Assembly: GCF_007421925.1 (NCBI RefSeq)
Contig: NZ_QMDX01000006.1
Location: 62,001-126,000, forward strand
Source: Haloglomus irregulare
GTDB taxonomy: Archaea > Halobacteriota > Halobacteria > Halobacteriales > Haloarculaceae
Reading direction: 5' to 3'
Length of the DNA: 64,000 nt
A model generated the notes under the pieces. That model worked only from the letters and a program-made list of their open reading frames with translations, made no database searches and was not told the origin of the DNA. Positions 25,424 to 33,876 of the stretch are shown here, in pieces; positions within the stretch are counted from its first letter, which is position 1, and the number at the start of each line of letters is the position of its first letter. A program made the translations under genes and the position numbers.

Positions 25424-25497
25424 GAAAGCCCCCGCCCGCTGTCCTCACGACGACAACTACAACGAGGAGAGGATCTGTTTGAAAGCCCCCGCCCGCT
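25424..25497. repeat. Direct repeat of 17 bp, 57 bp apart
   Basis: gaaagcccccgcccgct occurs at 25424-25440 and again at 25481-25497. The second copy is the border of dispersed element A. A near copy (gaagcccccacccgct) stands at the left border of the third element at about 53417. It may mark element ends. Confidence 0.65.
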
Positions 25498-25745
25498 CGA
25501 CTCGCGCGGCTCGCTGCGCGCTTCGGCCTCGCTTCGCTCGGCCTGCAGTGCTTACGTCGCCGTACTTCGTCGAGCGGGCGGCCCCTTTCAGTCCCGCCCT
25601 GTGGTCTGTTGCCCGGAGCGTTCGCGCGTGGTGGTTCCAGCGGGTCGCAGGGCCCCAAACCTCCCCGCGCTCGCGCCGTGCGTGTTCCGGCACGCTCGCT
25701 TCGCTCGCGGTCGTCCGAAAATCGAAGATTTTCATGATCACGAGA
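25481..25745 (-). repeat. Dispersed non-coding element, copy A
   Basis: Read on the minus strand it contains ctggaaccaccacgcgcga (and on to acgc; about 25618-25640), a 23-bp block found exactly in copy C near 53632-53654, then a cagaccac...ggcgggactgaaaggg stretch shared with copy B, then gtaagcac-tgcag shared with both B and C. It ends in the gaaagccccc border. Translated frames of A and C look alike only because the DNA is similar; composition is not protein-like for a halophile. Confidence 0.7.
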
Positions 25746-25789
25746 GAGCTTCGTTCTCCCGAACGGCCTCCACGGCTGCGGCGTGAGCG

Positions 25790-26070
25790 CGCTTCCATAT
25801 GGCGGAACCAGCCGGGCGACCAACCACTCCCCGGCCGTGAGCGCGTGGTGAGCGTAGCGAACCCGCGCGACCCGGGGAAGGGCAGGCACACCGCGACCCT
25901 CCACAGACCACCGGGCGGGAATGGAAGGGGCGGCGGGCTCGGGGAAGACGGCCGACGCAAGCACTGGGCTGCAGGCCCGGAACGGCGTGCGAGTGAAGCG
26001 AGCACGCCGCATGCCTGGAACAGGAAGCGCGTGGTTCGAGAGAGCTTCGCTCTCTCGTCATACCGAGGGA
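25790..26070 (+). repeat. Dispersed non-coding element, copy B
   Basis: Plus strand. The stretch cagaccaccgggcgggaatg, gaaggggc..., then gacgcaagcactgggctgcagg (25911-25976 region) aligns with the minus-strand sequence of copy A. It is followed by a 9-bp-stem hairpin at 26037-26057 (cgagagagc-ttc-gctctctcg) with flanks ggtt and tcat identical to a hairpin at 48437-48457 whose stem differs by compensatory changes. Confidence 0.6.
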
Positions 26071-26309
26071 CCGCAGGTCACTCGTCGCTCGCGGAGCTCC
26101 GCTCACTCCTGAAAACCTTCGATTCTCGGAGACAGAGCGGGACTCCGTCCCGCTTGCAGTCGGGCGTAGCCCGACGACAGCGAGGCCCTCGACCCGAGCC
26201 CGCCGGGGCTTCCAGGAGGTATACTACACCGTTTTCTGCTTAAAGCTCGGCTAAAATAATTTATCCGATGTTTCTGTCGTCCAAATCGAATTCATCTCGA
26301 TAATCCTCG

Positions 26310-28064
26310 CTACTCCTCGCTCCACTCCGCATCAGCAAGCGTCCGCTGGACCGCCTGCTGGCCCACCGCCGCGGCGAGCGTCTCGAACCCCTGGCGCTCC
26401 ACCGGGTCGCTCGCCTCGGCCACCAGCCGCGAGACGATGAACTCCGGTGTCGACCGCCCGAGCGCCCCGAACCGGGGCTGGTAGTCCACCTCCAGGTCCA
26501 GATCCGTCGTCAGCCCCTCCGCGAAGATACCGTCGGTGCGGGCGGCGGTCGGGAGCGGTTCGAGGTCCCCGGCGAGGTGGGTGACGAAGACGCCCAGCGC
26601 CCCGCGCTCGACGGCGAGCGTGAGCAGGCCGTGGAGCAGGTCCGCGGCGCTCCCGGGTTCCGTGATGGCCTCGAACTCGTCGACGAGCAGCAGGGTCCGG
26701 CCCGCCTCGGTGACCGGCGGGACGACCGACCGGAGGGTGGATTCGAGGACGCCGGCGTTGAACGAGGCGTGCCGGCGGTGGAAGACGAGCCGGTCGACGA
26801 CCGAGACCTGCGCGCGCTCGGCGGGGACGGGCAAGCCCATGTGTGCCAGCAGCGCGACGCCCGCGAGCGTCTCCAGCAGCGTGGTCTTCCCGCCGGAGTT
26901 CGCGCCGGTGAGGACGGCCACGCGGTCGTCAGCCGGCGCCCCGATAGCGAGCGTGTGCGGGCCGAGCCCGTAGTCGACTGGTCGGACCGCGGCGTCGGCA
27001 GCGGCGAGGTCGAGGTTGCGCGCCCCCTCGACGGCCAGGGTCGTCCCGCCCGTGACCAGTTCGGGCTCCGTGAGGTCGAACGCGACGGCGAACCGGGCCA
27101 GCGAGACGGAAAGCGCCACGTCGTCGACGGTATCGACGGCGGCGTCGACGGTCTCGCGGCCCGCGTCGAGGTCGGTCTCCAGGTCCTGGCGGACCTCGCG
27201 CTCGCGCTCGTCGGCGCGGGCCCGCAGCGTGTCGACCAGCGCCCGGAGCGACTCCGTGACGAAGGTGTCCGCCGCGGTCGCGTCCGCCGGGAGTGCCTCG
27301 CTGACGACCGCGTCGTCCACGTCGGCCTCGCGGACGACGTGGCGGCGGAGCACCCCGCGGAACTCGCCAGCGTCGCGGGCCTCCTCGCGGACGGCCGAGA
27401 GCACCGACTCGGCGTCCGCGCGCATGTCCTCCGCGCGGCCGAGGGCGTCGCGCAGCCGGTCGAGTTCGTCGTCGGCGCCGCGGGCGACCCGTCCGCCCTC
27501 GCCGTCGCCCCCCCGGCCCAGCGCCCGGAGCGCCCGCGTCGCGTCGGCCAGGGCCGCGCGGTCGAGGTCGGCCAGCGGGGCGAAGACGCCCTCGGAGACG
27601 CCGGCATCGAGCAGGGCGAGCGCCGTCTCCGCGGCGTCGACCTCGCCGTCGCCGCGCGCTTCGAAGGCCGCGAGGACTGCCTCGCGGGTGTCGTCGTCCA
27701 GCGCCCGCCAGGAGTCGACCGCGGTCATCGTCTCGGTCAGCCGGTCGGCGATGGCCTCACGGTTCGCCAGCGGCGTCAGCACGCGGATCCGGTCGGCAGC
27801 ACCGTCCGTGACGGCGAACGCCTCGATACGCGCCACGAGGTCGCGGTAGACGGCCCGGGAATCCCGCGTCGCGAGCAGGTCCAGCCCCTCGCCGCCCGCG
27901 GCCCGGCGGAGGATGCGGGTCGCGCGGCCACGCGGGAGGCCCGCCTCGGCGAGCGTCCGCGAGTCGACCGACTCGATGGCCTCGATGGCGCGCGTCTCCC
28001 CCAGCTCCTCGCGCAGCAGGGCGGCCGTCTTGGGTCCGACACCCCAGTAGTCCTCCAGTCGCAT
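26310..28064 (-). CDS. MutS-family ATPase (archaeal MutS-like)
   Basis: 584 residues from the ATG at 28064 (MRLEDYWGVGPKTAALLREE). The N-terminus carries helix-hairpin-helix segments (residues 5-50), a long coiled helical lever region rich in R/E/A follows, and the C-terminal MutS ATPase shows Walker A TGANSGGKTTLLE (Lys near residue 393), VPAERAQVSVVDRL, the aromatic loop FHRRHASFNAGVLES, Walker B LLLVDEFEAIT and the trans-acting EPGSAADLLHGLL. No N-terminal mismatch-recognition or Smr domain. This archaeal MutS-like group binds DNA but its role in repair or recombination is unsettled. Confidence 0.85.
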   Translation of the reverse strand: MRLEDYWGVGPKTAALLREELGETRAIEAIESVDSRTLAEAGLPRGRATRILRRAAGGEGLDLLATRDSRAVYRDLVARIEAFAVTDGAADRIRVLTPLANREAIADRLTETMTAVDSWRALDDDTREAVLAAFEARGDGEVDAAETALALLDAGVSEGVFAPLADLDRAALADATRALRALGRGGDGEGGRVARGADDELDRLRDALGRAEDMRADAESVLSAVREEARDAGEFRGVLRRHVVREADVDDAVVSEALPADATAADTFVTESLRALVDTLRARADEREREVRQDLETDLDAGRETVDAAVDTVDDVALSVSLARFAVAFDLTEPELVTGGTTLAVEGARNLDLAAADAAVRPVDYGLGPHTLAIGAPADDRVAVLTGANSGGKTTLLETLAGVALLAHMGLPVPAERAQVSVVDRLVFHRRHASFNAGVLESTLRSVVPPVTEAGRTLLLVDEFEAITEPGSAADLLHGLLTLAVERGALGVFVTHLAGDLEPLPTAARTDGIFAEGLTTDLDLEVDYQPRFGALGRSTPEFIVSRLVAEASDPVERQGFETLAAAVGQQAVQRTLADAEWSEE

Positions 28065-28163
28065 CGGCCGGTGGGAGTCGCGGCGACGTGTTAGGACTGC
28101 CGGCATCCACGCGCCGGTCGCCCCCTGCTTCGGGTCGGACAGGCCGCGACGGCCGTCCACCGG

Positions 28164-28283
28164 CTAACAGCAGCCGGCTCGCGTCGGGAACCGTCGCCCA
28201 CAGTCCGGGCAGGTCGCCCAGAACGCCGTCGGGTCGTGGTCGAACGTCTCGCCGCAGGACTCACACATGAGCAGGTCGGACAT
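28164..28283 (-). CDS. 39-residue zinc-finger protein
   Basis: Very short gene from the ATG at 28281-28283. Two CxxC pairs (CESCGETFDH and CPDCGRRFPT) with 17 residues between first cysteines of each pair form a zinc ribbon, and the chain ends GCC. It lies 99 bp upstream of the MutS-like gene on the same strand. Micro-proteins of this kind are typical of haloarchaea and easily missed. Confidence 0.7.
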   Translation of the reverse strand: MSDLLMCESCGETFDHDPTAFWATCPDCGRRFPTRAGCC

Positions 28284-28397
28284 ACTACCCGCTACGGCCC
28301 CCGCCCACACGAACCCTCCGGCCCGCGCCGGAACCGCTCGACACCGGTGCAATCGGACGGAGGGATTAAACGTGTAGAACCATTCCGTTAATCCGCA

Positions 28398-28568
28398 ATG
28401 TGCCACGGATTCACACCCCGCGACTGGTCCAGTGAGACGGCCGACGAGTTCGACGAGGAACCGGAAGAGGAGGCTGACTCGGGGCAGCCGTCCTTCCTCG
28501 AGGACGAACCGGCCGATGACGCGGAGATCCTCACCGACGGCGGCGAAGGTGAGGACGACGAGGAGTGA
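28398..28568 (+). CDS. 56-residue highly acidic protein
   Basis: Begins MCHGFTPRDWSSETADEF and continues almost entirely with Asp, Glu, Gly and Ala, ending GEDDEE; the central FLEDEPADDAEILTDGG segment is conserved-looking. I recall haloarchaeal micro-proteins with the same MCHGFTPR start. A TATA-like box (gattaaacg, about 28364-28372) lies at the expected distance, so it is probably transcribed leaderless. Function unknown. Confidence 0.65.
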   Translation: MCHGFTPRDWSSETADEFDEEPEEEADSGQPSFLEDEPADDAEILTDGGEGEDDEE

Positions 28569-28782
28569 GTCGGCGGTGACCTTCGGTTCTTTTTGACGCA
28601 ACAGCCACGAGCGACAGCCGTACGCAGTGGCTCGTACTCCTCGAACCCCGCGCACGCTCGTCGTGAGCCGGGGAGATCTCGGTCGGCACTCCGGCACGGG
28701 ATCGCGGCTAGTGCGTCGGACGCCCGGCACCGGTATCGCCCGCGACCGCAACCCTAAGGCCCGTTCCGCGCCAGAAACGTCT

Positions 28783-29502
28783 GTGACGGACCTGCCGGAC
28801 CTCTCGACCGATACCGAGGCGGTGGCCGAGCGACGCGACGAGGTGGCGGCCGCCATCCGGGACCATGCGAGCGACCTCGCCCGCTCGCTCGCCCGCCTGC
28901 AGGGCGGGGACTACGGCCGGCGGAGCTTCCGCACGGACGCCGGCGAGTGGACGCTGAAGTACGAGGCCGGCGACGTCGAGTTCCTGCTGTTCGAGCCCCG
29001 CTCGGGGGAGCCGGTGTACGTCGTCTCCACCAAACAGCCCCCGGAACCGGACGCGCTGGCGCTGGCCGCGGGGGACTACGCCGCCTTCGTCCGGTCGTTC
29101 GACGCGTGGGTGGCCTCGCTCGGCGGCGCGCTTGACGACGCGCCGACGGAGTTCCCGGAGCCGGCCTCGACCGCCGACGTCGTGGCCGAGCGCGAGCGCG
29201 TCCTCTCGCGTATCCGGGAGGTCTGCACGGCGATGGTCGGCGAGCTGGACCGCTACGAGGGCGACGACTACGGCACGTTCACCGCGCGGGTGGGCGGCTC
29301 GCGCTGGGAGCTGAAGCGCGACGGCGCGCAGGTGTCGTACCTCCGGGTCGGCGGCAGCGACGTCGTCTACCTCCTCTCGCAGTACGGCCCGCCCAGCGTG
29401 CCGGACCTGCGGGAGCTGGCCCCCGACGTGGCCGCGTTCGTCGCGGCGTACAACGAGCACGTGGCCGAGCTGACCGACACGGCCGAGCGGTTGGAGCTGT
29501 AG
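28783..29502 (+). CDS. Tandem-duplicated haloarchaeal domain protein
   Basis: 239 residues from the GTG at 28783. The protein consists of two copies of one domain: residues about 15-120 (GDYGRRSFRTDAGEWTLKYE ... VYVVSTKQPPEPDALALAAG ... AAFVRSFDAWVASL) and 130-232 (DDYGTFTARVGGSRWELKRD ... VVYLLSQYGPPSVPDLRELA ... AAFVAAYNEHVAEL). The repeat unit has a helix, a beta-meander and a closing helix. No named family is recognised; a pseudo-dimeric ligand- or nucleic-acid-binding protein is possible. Confidence 0.7.
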   Translation: MTDLPDLSTDTEAVAERRDEVAAAIRDHASDLARSLARLQGGDYGRRSFRTDAGEWTLKYEAGDVEFLLFEPRSGEPVYVVSTKQPPEPDALALAAGDYAAFVRSFDAWVASLGGALDDAPTEFPEPASTADVVAERERVLSRIREVCTAMVGELDRYEGDDYGTFTARVGGSRWELKRDGAQVSYLRVGGSDVVYLLSQYGPPSVPDLRELAPDVAAFVAAYNEHVAELTDTAERLEL

Positions 29503-29537
29503 GGTCGGAGCGAAGGAGTCGGGTCGGCGGGATGCCG

Positions 29538-30728
29538 TTACAGTTCCCGCTCGTGCTTCAGCCGGTCGCGGCCGATCTCGTCGACGTTCGAACAGCCCGC
29601 CAGCCCCATCGTGAGGTCGAACTCCGCGAGGAAGTTCTCCACGACGTGGCGGACACCCCGCTGGCCCGCCATCGCCAGGCCGTAGGCGTACGGTCGACCG
29701 AGCATGACCGTGTCGGCCCCGAGCGCCATGGCTTTGAACGCGTCACTCGCGCGCCGGACACCGGAGTCGAACATGACCGGGACCTCGCCGTCGACCTCGT
29801 CGACGACGTCCGGGAGCGCCTCGATGGCCGAGATGGAGCCGTCGACCTGGCGGCCGCCGTGGGTGGAGACGTCCACCGCCGCGGCGCCGTGCTCGATGGC
29901 CAGCCGGGCGTCCTCCGGGTGGAGCACGCCCTTGATGACGACGGGTAGGTCCGTGTTCTCGAAGACGAAGGAGAGGTCGTCCCAGGTGAGCGAACTGTCG
30001 CCGAAGATGTCGAGGAAGTGGTCGACCGCCGCGTCCGGGTTCTCCTCGGGCGGCTCCGCCAGGGAGTCGCGGAAGGCCGGGTCCGAGAAGTAGTTGGCGA
30101 CGCCCTCGCCCGCCATGAACGGGTAGTAGCCCCGGTCGATGAGGCGCTCGCGCCAGCCCAGCGTCGGCGCGTCCACCGTGAGGACGATGGCGTCGTAGCC
30201 GGCCTCCTCCGCCCGGTGCAGGAACGAGCGGGCCACGTCGCGGTCCGAGGACCAGTAGAACTGGAACCACTTCGGCGTGGTCGGCATCGCCTCGGCGACC
30301 TCCTCCATCGGCGTCGAGGAGAGCGAGGAGAGACAGAGCGGGACGTTCAGCTCCTCGGCGGCGGCCGCGGTCCCCAGCTCGGCGTCGTCGTGGAGCAGGG
30401 TCTGGACGCCCAGCGGCGTGATCATCACCGGCCAGTCCAGCTCCTCGCCCAGCAGCTCGACCGAGAGGTCGCGCTCGGCCACGCCGCGCAGCATCCGCGG
30501 GACGATACGGTAGTTCGAGAAGTCCTTGTTCCGCTCGAACGTCTCGTCGCTCCCGGCCCCGCCGTGAACGTAGGCGCGGCCCTCCTCGCTCATGTTCTCC
30601 CAGGCCGCGTCCCGGATGTCCTCGAACGAGGTGGGCAGGTCCGGCGTCTCGTCCTCCAGCATCCCCTTCCGGTACACTTCCTTCAGCTTCGCGTTCCCGA
30701 TGTTCTCCTGTCGCGGCGCGTCCGACAT
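29538..30728 (-). CDS. FMN-dependent alpha-hydroxy-acid oxidase/dehydrogenase
   Basis: 396 residues. FMN-barrel features in order: NYRIVPRMLRGV, PVMITPLGVQTLLH, LSSLSSTPMEEVAEA, WFQFYWSSDRDVARS, VLTVDAPTLGWRERL, VVIKGVLHPEDARLA, DVSTHGGRQVDGS (catalytic His and Arg) and VMFDSGVRRASDAFKAMALGADTVMLGRPYAYGLA (the last runs as adjacent pieces). It oxidises an L-2-hydroxy acid such as lactate; oxidase, monooxygenase and dehydrogenase cannot be separated by sequence alone. The start at 30728 has a TATA-like stretch about 25 bp upstream. Confidence 0.9.
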   Translation of the reverse strand: MSDAPRQENIGNAKLKEVYRKGMLEDETPDLPTSFEDIRDAAWENMSEEGRAYVHGGAGSDETFERNKDFSNYRIVPRMLRGVAERDLSVELLGEELDWPVMITPLGVQTLLHDDAELGTAAAAEELNVPLCLSSLSSTPMEEVAEAMPTTPKWFQFYWSSDRDVARSFLHRAEEAGYDAIVLTVDAPTLGWRERLIDRGYYPFMAGEGVANYFSDPAFRDSLAEPPEENPDAAVDHFLDIFGDSSLTWDDLSFVFENTDLPVVIKGVLHPEDARLAIEHGAAAVDVSTHGGRQVDGSISAIEALPDVVDEVDGEVPVMFDSGVRRASDAFKAMALGADTVMLGRPYAYGLAMAGQRGVRHVVENFLAEFDLTMGLAGCSNVDEIGRDRLKHEREL

Positions 30729-30848
30729 ACGCCACCGTATATCGCCGGCCCGCTTAGATGTGGCCCTTCCGGTAGTCGGCCGAGGGGGGAGGCCGGTGGA
30801 TATCGCGGCACTGATGACCCGCGACCCGGCCGTATCCGATTTCATTTA

Positions 30849-30876
30849 ATACCCTCTCGGGCTGAATCGAGGGTAT
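30849..30876. promoter_or_regulatory. Inverted repeat upstream of the AN1 zinc-finger gene
   Basis: ataccctc (30849-30856) and gagggtat (30869-30876), 12-base spacer, directly after a TATA-like catttaat (30843-30850). It lies 34-61 bp before the start at 30910, in the region shared with the divergent hydroxy-acid oxidase gene, so an operator acting on either is possible. Confidence 0.45.
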
Positions 30877-30909
30877 AGCTTCAAGTCGACCGCCACCGTC
30901 TGACCGGTG

Positions 30910-31602
30910 ATGGCTGACCAGTGTGTCACCTGCGGCGCGGCCGATGTCATCCTGTTCAGCTGCGGCCGCTGCGGGGCGGCGTTCTGTGCCGACCACGAGC
31001 CGTCGGACCACTCCTGCTCCGGACTGGCACACCCGGACGAGTCGGTCGACGAGGTCGCGTTCGAGTGGGGCGCGACGCCGGAGGGTGACGACAGGTTCGA
31101 GTGGGGACCACGGAAGCCGACCGGGGAGGACGCGTTCGCGGCGAACGGCTTCCGGGCCGCGCACGCCGTCGAGGACGGACCGGCGCCGCGCACGCCGGAC
31201 CCGGGGACCCCGGCCGTCGCCCGCGTCCCCCGGTCGCACGACGGCGACGCGACGCCCGCGGTCCGGCCGCTCCCGGACCGACCCGATGGGACGGCGCGGT
31301 CGGCGGTTCACGCGGCCCCCGACGACCCCGACCCCGAACCGGGCGCTCCGTCGACCACCACGGCGGTCACGGGCGCGACGACCGCCGCGTCCATGTCTGC
31401 CGAGTCGTCGCCCGTCCGGGCGATGGACACGAAGCGGGCCCCCGGGCGCGTGGACCGCAGCGAGCCTCGGACGTTCCGCGAGTGGCTCGACCAGCAGACG
31501 TATCTCTCGCTGTCGGCCAAGACGGCCGCGCTGGCGACGCTGATCAACGGGGCGCTCTACCTGGGGATGTTCCTCACCGTGTACGGACTGGCGCCGGGGT
31601 AG
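30910..31602 (+). CDS. AN1-type zinc-finger membrane protein
   Basis: 230 residues from the ATG at 30910 (a GTG directly before it is in frame). Residues 4-38 form an AN1 zinc finger (CVTCGAADVILFSCGRCGAA, then FCADHEPSDHSC), binding two zincs through Cys/His. A long Pro/Asp/Thr-rich linker (about 40-180) is probably disordered. The C-terminus has one membrane helix (LATLINGALYLGMFLTVYGL). The layout, cytosolic zinc finger plus tail anchor, is frequent in haloarchaea; function unknown. Confidence 0.82.
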   Translation: MADQCVTCGAADVILFSCGRCGAAFCADHEPSDHSCSGLAHPDESVDEVAFEWGATPEGDDRFEWGPRKPTGEDAFAANGFRAAHAVEDGPAPRTPDPGTPAVARVPRSHDGDATPAVRPLPDRPDGTARSAVHAAPDDPDPEPGAPSTTTAVTGATTAASMSAESSPVRAMDTKRAPGRVDRSEPRTFREWLDQQTYLSLSAKTAALATLINGALYLGMFLTVYGLAPG

Positions 31603-32034
31603 GTGGCGCGTATTCGGATTAGTCGCTGTTTTCGCGACATATCGGGACCGTTGACGTATGGTATTCGTAGTTAGACGATACTACCCCATTCCTGCCGGTA
31701 ACGGTCACGCCGGCACGGCTGTCGGTCGCTACGGCTGTCGCCGTGGCTCGGTGTTCGCTGAAGCCACCCCGGGCCCGCCACCGCGGCGGGATGGGGCGAA
31801 CGAAAGGGAGTGTGTGTGCGTGTGTCCGCGTCACCGACCGCGGGGGCCGGGGAGCGGAGCGTGTGACTCCCACATCCTCCATCCCACCCCGGCGCCCTCT
31901 CCGTAATAGGCCTTGTGTCATACCGTGTGTCGGCCGTCGGACACGGGTCACACGAGTCCCCGTGGCGGCGGACGGGCGGCGGACGACGACGGGCCGGGGG
32001 CGGGCGGACCCCCACCACTGACGCTCACCCGCGC
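31603..32034. other. Intergenic region, no gene seen
   Basis: 432 bp between the convergent AN1 and cobO genes. It contains a short GT-rich tract (gtgtgtgtgcgtgtgt, 31811-31826) and otherwise GC-rich sequence without a protein-like frame. I see no riboswitch-like element; it is downstream of both neighbours. Confidence 0.4.
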
Positions 32035-32760
32035 TCAGTACTCCGTCCCCTTGCGCGCCCGGTGGCCGTCGTCGAACGGGTGCCGGTGCTTGCGGACCTC
32101 GCTCACGAGGTCGGGGACGTCGTCGAGGAACTCCGGGGGGGAGTGGCCGCCGGTCAGGACCAGCTCCAGGTCGTCCGGTTTCGAGGCGGCCAGCTCCCGG
32201 ACCGCGGCCGGGTCGACGAGTTCCCGCTCGGCGGCGTACAGCAGTTCGTCCAGCACGAGCATATGCATCCCCGCGTCGGCGTCGGCCGCGGGGTCGAACG
32301 GGGTCGAGAGGTCGGCGTCGGCCGCCGCCGCGACCAACTCCTCGGCGCGCTCCAGTCCGGCGGCGGCCTCGGCGGCGTGGTCGCGCTCCTCGCTCCCGTC
32401 CGGCATCGCGTGCCAGCCGTAGTGGCCCAGGTTCTCGTAGCTGAACCCCGGCAGCGCGGCGATGGCGTTGTACTCGCCGCGGACGTCCTCGACGGAGTCG
32501 GCGCCGCCCTTCATGAACTGGAGGACGTGGACACGGTAGCCGTGGCCGACCGCGCGCATCGCCATGCCGAACGCGGCCGTGCTCTTGCCCTTCCCGTCGC
32601 CCCACCAGGCCTGCACGAGGCCGAACTCCTCGGGCGCGGCCGGCTCGATGGCCCGTGCTGCGGGCCGTTCGCCGCCGCCCGGGGTCCCGGCGCGCACGTC
32701 GGCCGGGTCCGCCGACGTGTCGGTCCCGGAGCCGTCGTCGGAGGTGTCGTCCTCAGGCAT
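32035..32760 (-). CDS. cobO: Cob(I)yrinic acid a,c-diamide adenosyltransferase
   Basis: 241 residues. After a disordered acidic N-terminus of about 45 residues comes the CobA/CobO core: [18 protein letters not shown] with P-loop GDGKGKST (54-61), [17 protein letters not shown], then [17 protein letters not shown] and [20 protein letters not shown]. It transfers the adenosyl group of ATP to the corrinoid cobalt in the cytosol. Its start overlaps the nikR stop by 8 bp, so expression is coupled to a nickel-type metalloregulator. The start at 32760 fits this overlap. Confidence 0.93.
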   Translation of the reverse strand: MPEDDTSDDGSGTDTSADPADVRAGTPGGGERPAARAIEPAAPEEFGLVQAWWGDGKGKSTAAFGMAMRAVGHGYRVHVLQFMKGGADSVEDVRGEYNAIAALPGFSYENLGHYGWHAMPDGSEERDHAAEAAAGLERAEELVAAAADADLSTPFDPAADADAGMHMLVLDELLYAAERELVDPAAVRELAASKPDDLELVLTGGHSPPEFLDDVPDLVSEVRKHRHPFDDGHRARKGTEY

Positions 32761-33232
32761 CGTCCTCGCCGTGTGCGTGGCCGTCCTCGGCGGCTGCGGG
32801 CGCGGCGGCCTCGCCGAGCACTCCGTCGAAGTCGTCCACCGGGAGGACGGAGTAGTCGACGCTGAGGGTGTCCTGGGTCGCGCGGATCTTCCCGACGAAC
32901 GCGGAGATGTCCTCCAGCGACCCCTCCACGATGAACAGCTCCATGCAGTAGTGGTCGCCGACGTGGTTGTGGACGTTGGACGTGACGAGGGACTCGTGCT
33001 CGTGGCGGAGCTGCATCATCCGCTCCTCGGCGTTCGAGGTCTCGTAGTTGAACACGACGGTGACGACGCCCAGCAGGTCCCGGCCCTCCAGCCGGCGGTT
33101 CTCGAACTCGCTGAGCAGGTTCCGGGACCCCTCGCGGACGACCTCACTGCGGCCGGTGTAGCCGTGTTCCTCCGCGAACTCGTCCAGGCGGTCGACGAGC
33201 GATTCTGGCATCGAGATGCTCACGACGGTCAT
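32753..33232 (-). CDS. nikR: NikR-type metal-responsive repressor (CopG family)
   Basis: 159 residues. Ribbon-helix-helix N-terminus [32 protein letters not shown] (positions 4-35, in two pieces) and an ACT-like metal domain. The square-planar nickel site is intact: H77 (or H79) in LRHEHESL, H88 and H90 in [11 protein letters not shown]96. The tail is Ala/His rich. NikR represses nickel uptake genes when nickel is bound; here it is co-transcribed with cobO. A leaderless start is supported by a TATA-like box at 33254-33263; the 9-bp palindrome gttagtaac abuts the ATG and may be an autoregulatory half-site. Confidence 0.9.
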   Translation of the reverse strand: MTVVSISMPESLVDRLDEFAEEHGYTGRSEVVREGSRNLLSEFENRRLEGRDLLGVVTVVFNYETSNAEERMMQLRHEHESLVTSNVHNHVGDHYCMELFIVEGSLEDISAFVGKIRATQDTLSVDYSVLPVDDFDGVLGEAAAPAAAEDGHAHGEDDA

Positions 33233-33253
33233 GTTAGTAACCCGGGGTCGTCT

Positions 33254-33263
33254 CGATATTAAG
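33254..33263 (-). promoter_or_regulatory. TATA-like box of the nikR-cobO operon
   Basis: Minus-strand ccttaatatc centred about 26 bp before the nikR ATG at 33232. Confidence 0.5.
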
Positions 33264-33294
33264 GAATGGGGTACCGGCGGCGGGCGACCCTCGT

Positions 33295-33777
33295 TCAATC
33301 CGCATCGGTCGGCGGGTCCTCCCGGACGTTGCGCTCGGGGTCGCCGCTGACGAGCCGGCCCACGGCGGTCCCGAGCAGCGTCAGGAGGCTCCCGACGCCG
33401 GCGCCGAACAGCGCGAGCCGGTCCAGCCCCGCCTGCCCCGCCGCCGGCGACGGGAGGTCGAGCCCGGCGACGGTCGACCCCCACAGCAGGAGGCCGGCGA
33501 GCGGCGCGACCGCGACGGCCGCGCCCACGACGACGCCGTCGTTCACGTACCCGTGAAGCAGCGCGAGCAACACCGCCAGCCCGCAGACACCGAGCATGAT
33601 GGTCGGTGTGGTCTCGCGGAACCGCTCGAAACCGAACACGGCGATACCGCCCCACGCGGCGGCCGCCACGAGGTAGGCGAGCCCGGCGACGAGGGCGCCG
33701 TACGCGAGATAGCGCCCGCTCCGACCCCGGCGGTAGCCGACGAGGAGTTCCAGCGCCGTCCGGGCGGGGCCGGCCAT
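33295..33777 (-). CDS. Four-helix membrane protein, function unknown
   Basis: 160 residues from the ATG at 33777. A basic start ([21 protein letters not shown], as a run of residues 11-31) leads into four membrane segments: 28-50, 62-78, 84-102 and 122-140. The tail is acidic and short. No family recognised. Its stop is 62 bp from the nikR start on the same strand. Confidence 0.7.
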   Translation of the reverse strand: MAGPARTALELLVGYRRGRSGRYLAYGALVAGLAYLVAAAAWGGIAVFGFERFRETTPTIMLGVCGLAVLLALLHGYVNDGVVVGAAVAVAPLAGLLLWGSTVAGLDLPSPAAGQAGLDRLALFGAGVGSLLTLLGTAVGRLVSGDPERNVREDPPTDAD

Positions 33778-33876
33778 CCTCGTCGGCTGGGAGGGCCGGG
33801 CGTATAACCCTTGACACGCCGGGGGCGGCGGCACCGGAGCGAGCGAACCTTGTGGCTCGCCCCCGAACCCCGGGGC

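Larger units (their letters stand above)
25282..26309. other. 1-kb non-coding block with dispersed elements
   Basis: Open frames here (up to about 250 codons) are artefacts of high GC: none is acidic, all are Arg/Pro/Ser rich, and they overlap each other. The block holds a 17-bp direct repeat (25424-25440 and 25481-25497), element copy A on the minus strand, element copy B on the plus strand, several short hairpins, and AT-rich borders (25300-25420 and 26220-26310). The two copies face in opposite directions. Confidence 0.6.

Noticed and set aside
25424-25640. CRISPR-like repeats (gggactgaaag resembles haloarchaeal repeat ends)
   Set aside because: Only two spaced copies of a different 17-mer occur and there are no regular spacers or cas genes.
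25278-26243. Several 180-250 codon frames in the 25.3-26.2 kb block
   Set aside because: All overlap each other on both strands, are Arg/Ser/Pro rich and basic, and correspond to repeated non-coding DNA. Similar look of frames at 53.6 kb follows from DNA similarity.
31603-32034. Cobalamin riboswitch near cobO
   Set aside because: The region is downstream of cobO, not upstream, and no B12-box-like sequence is visible.
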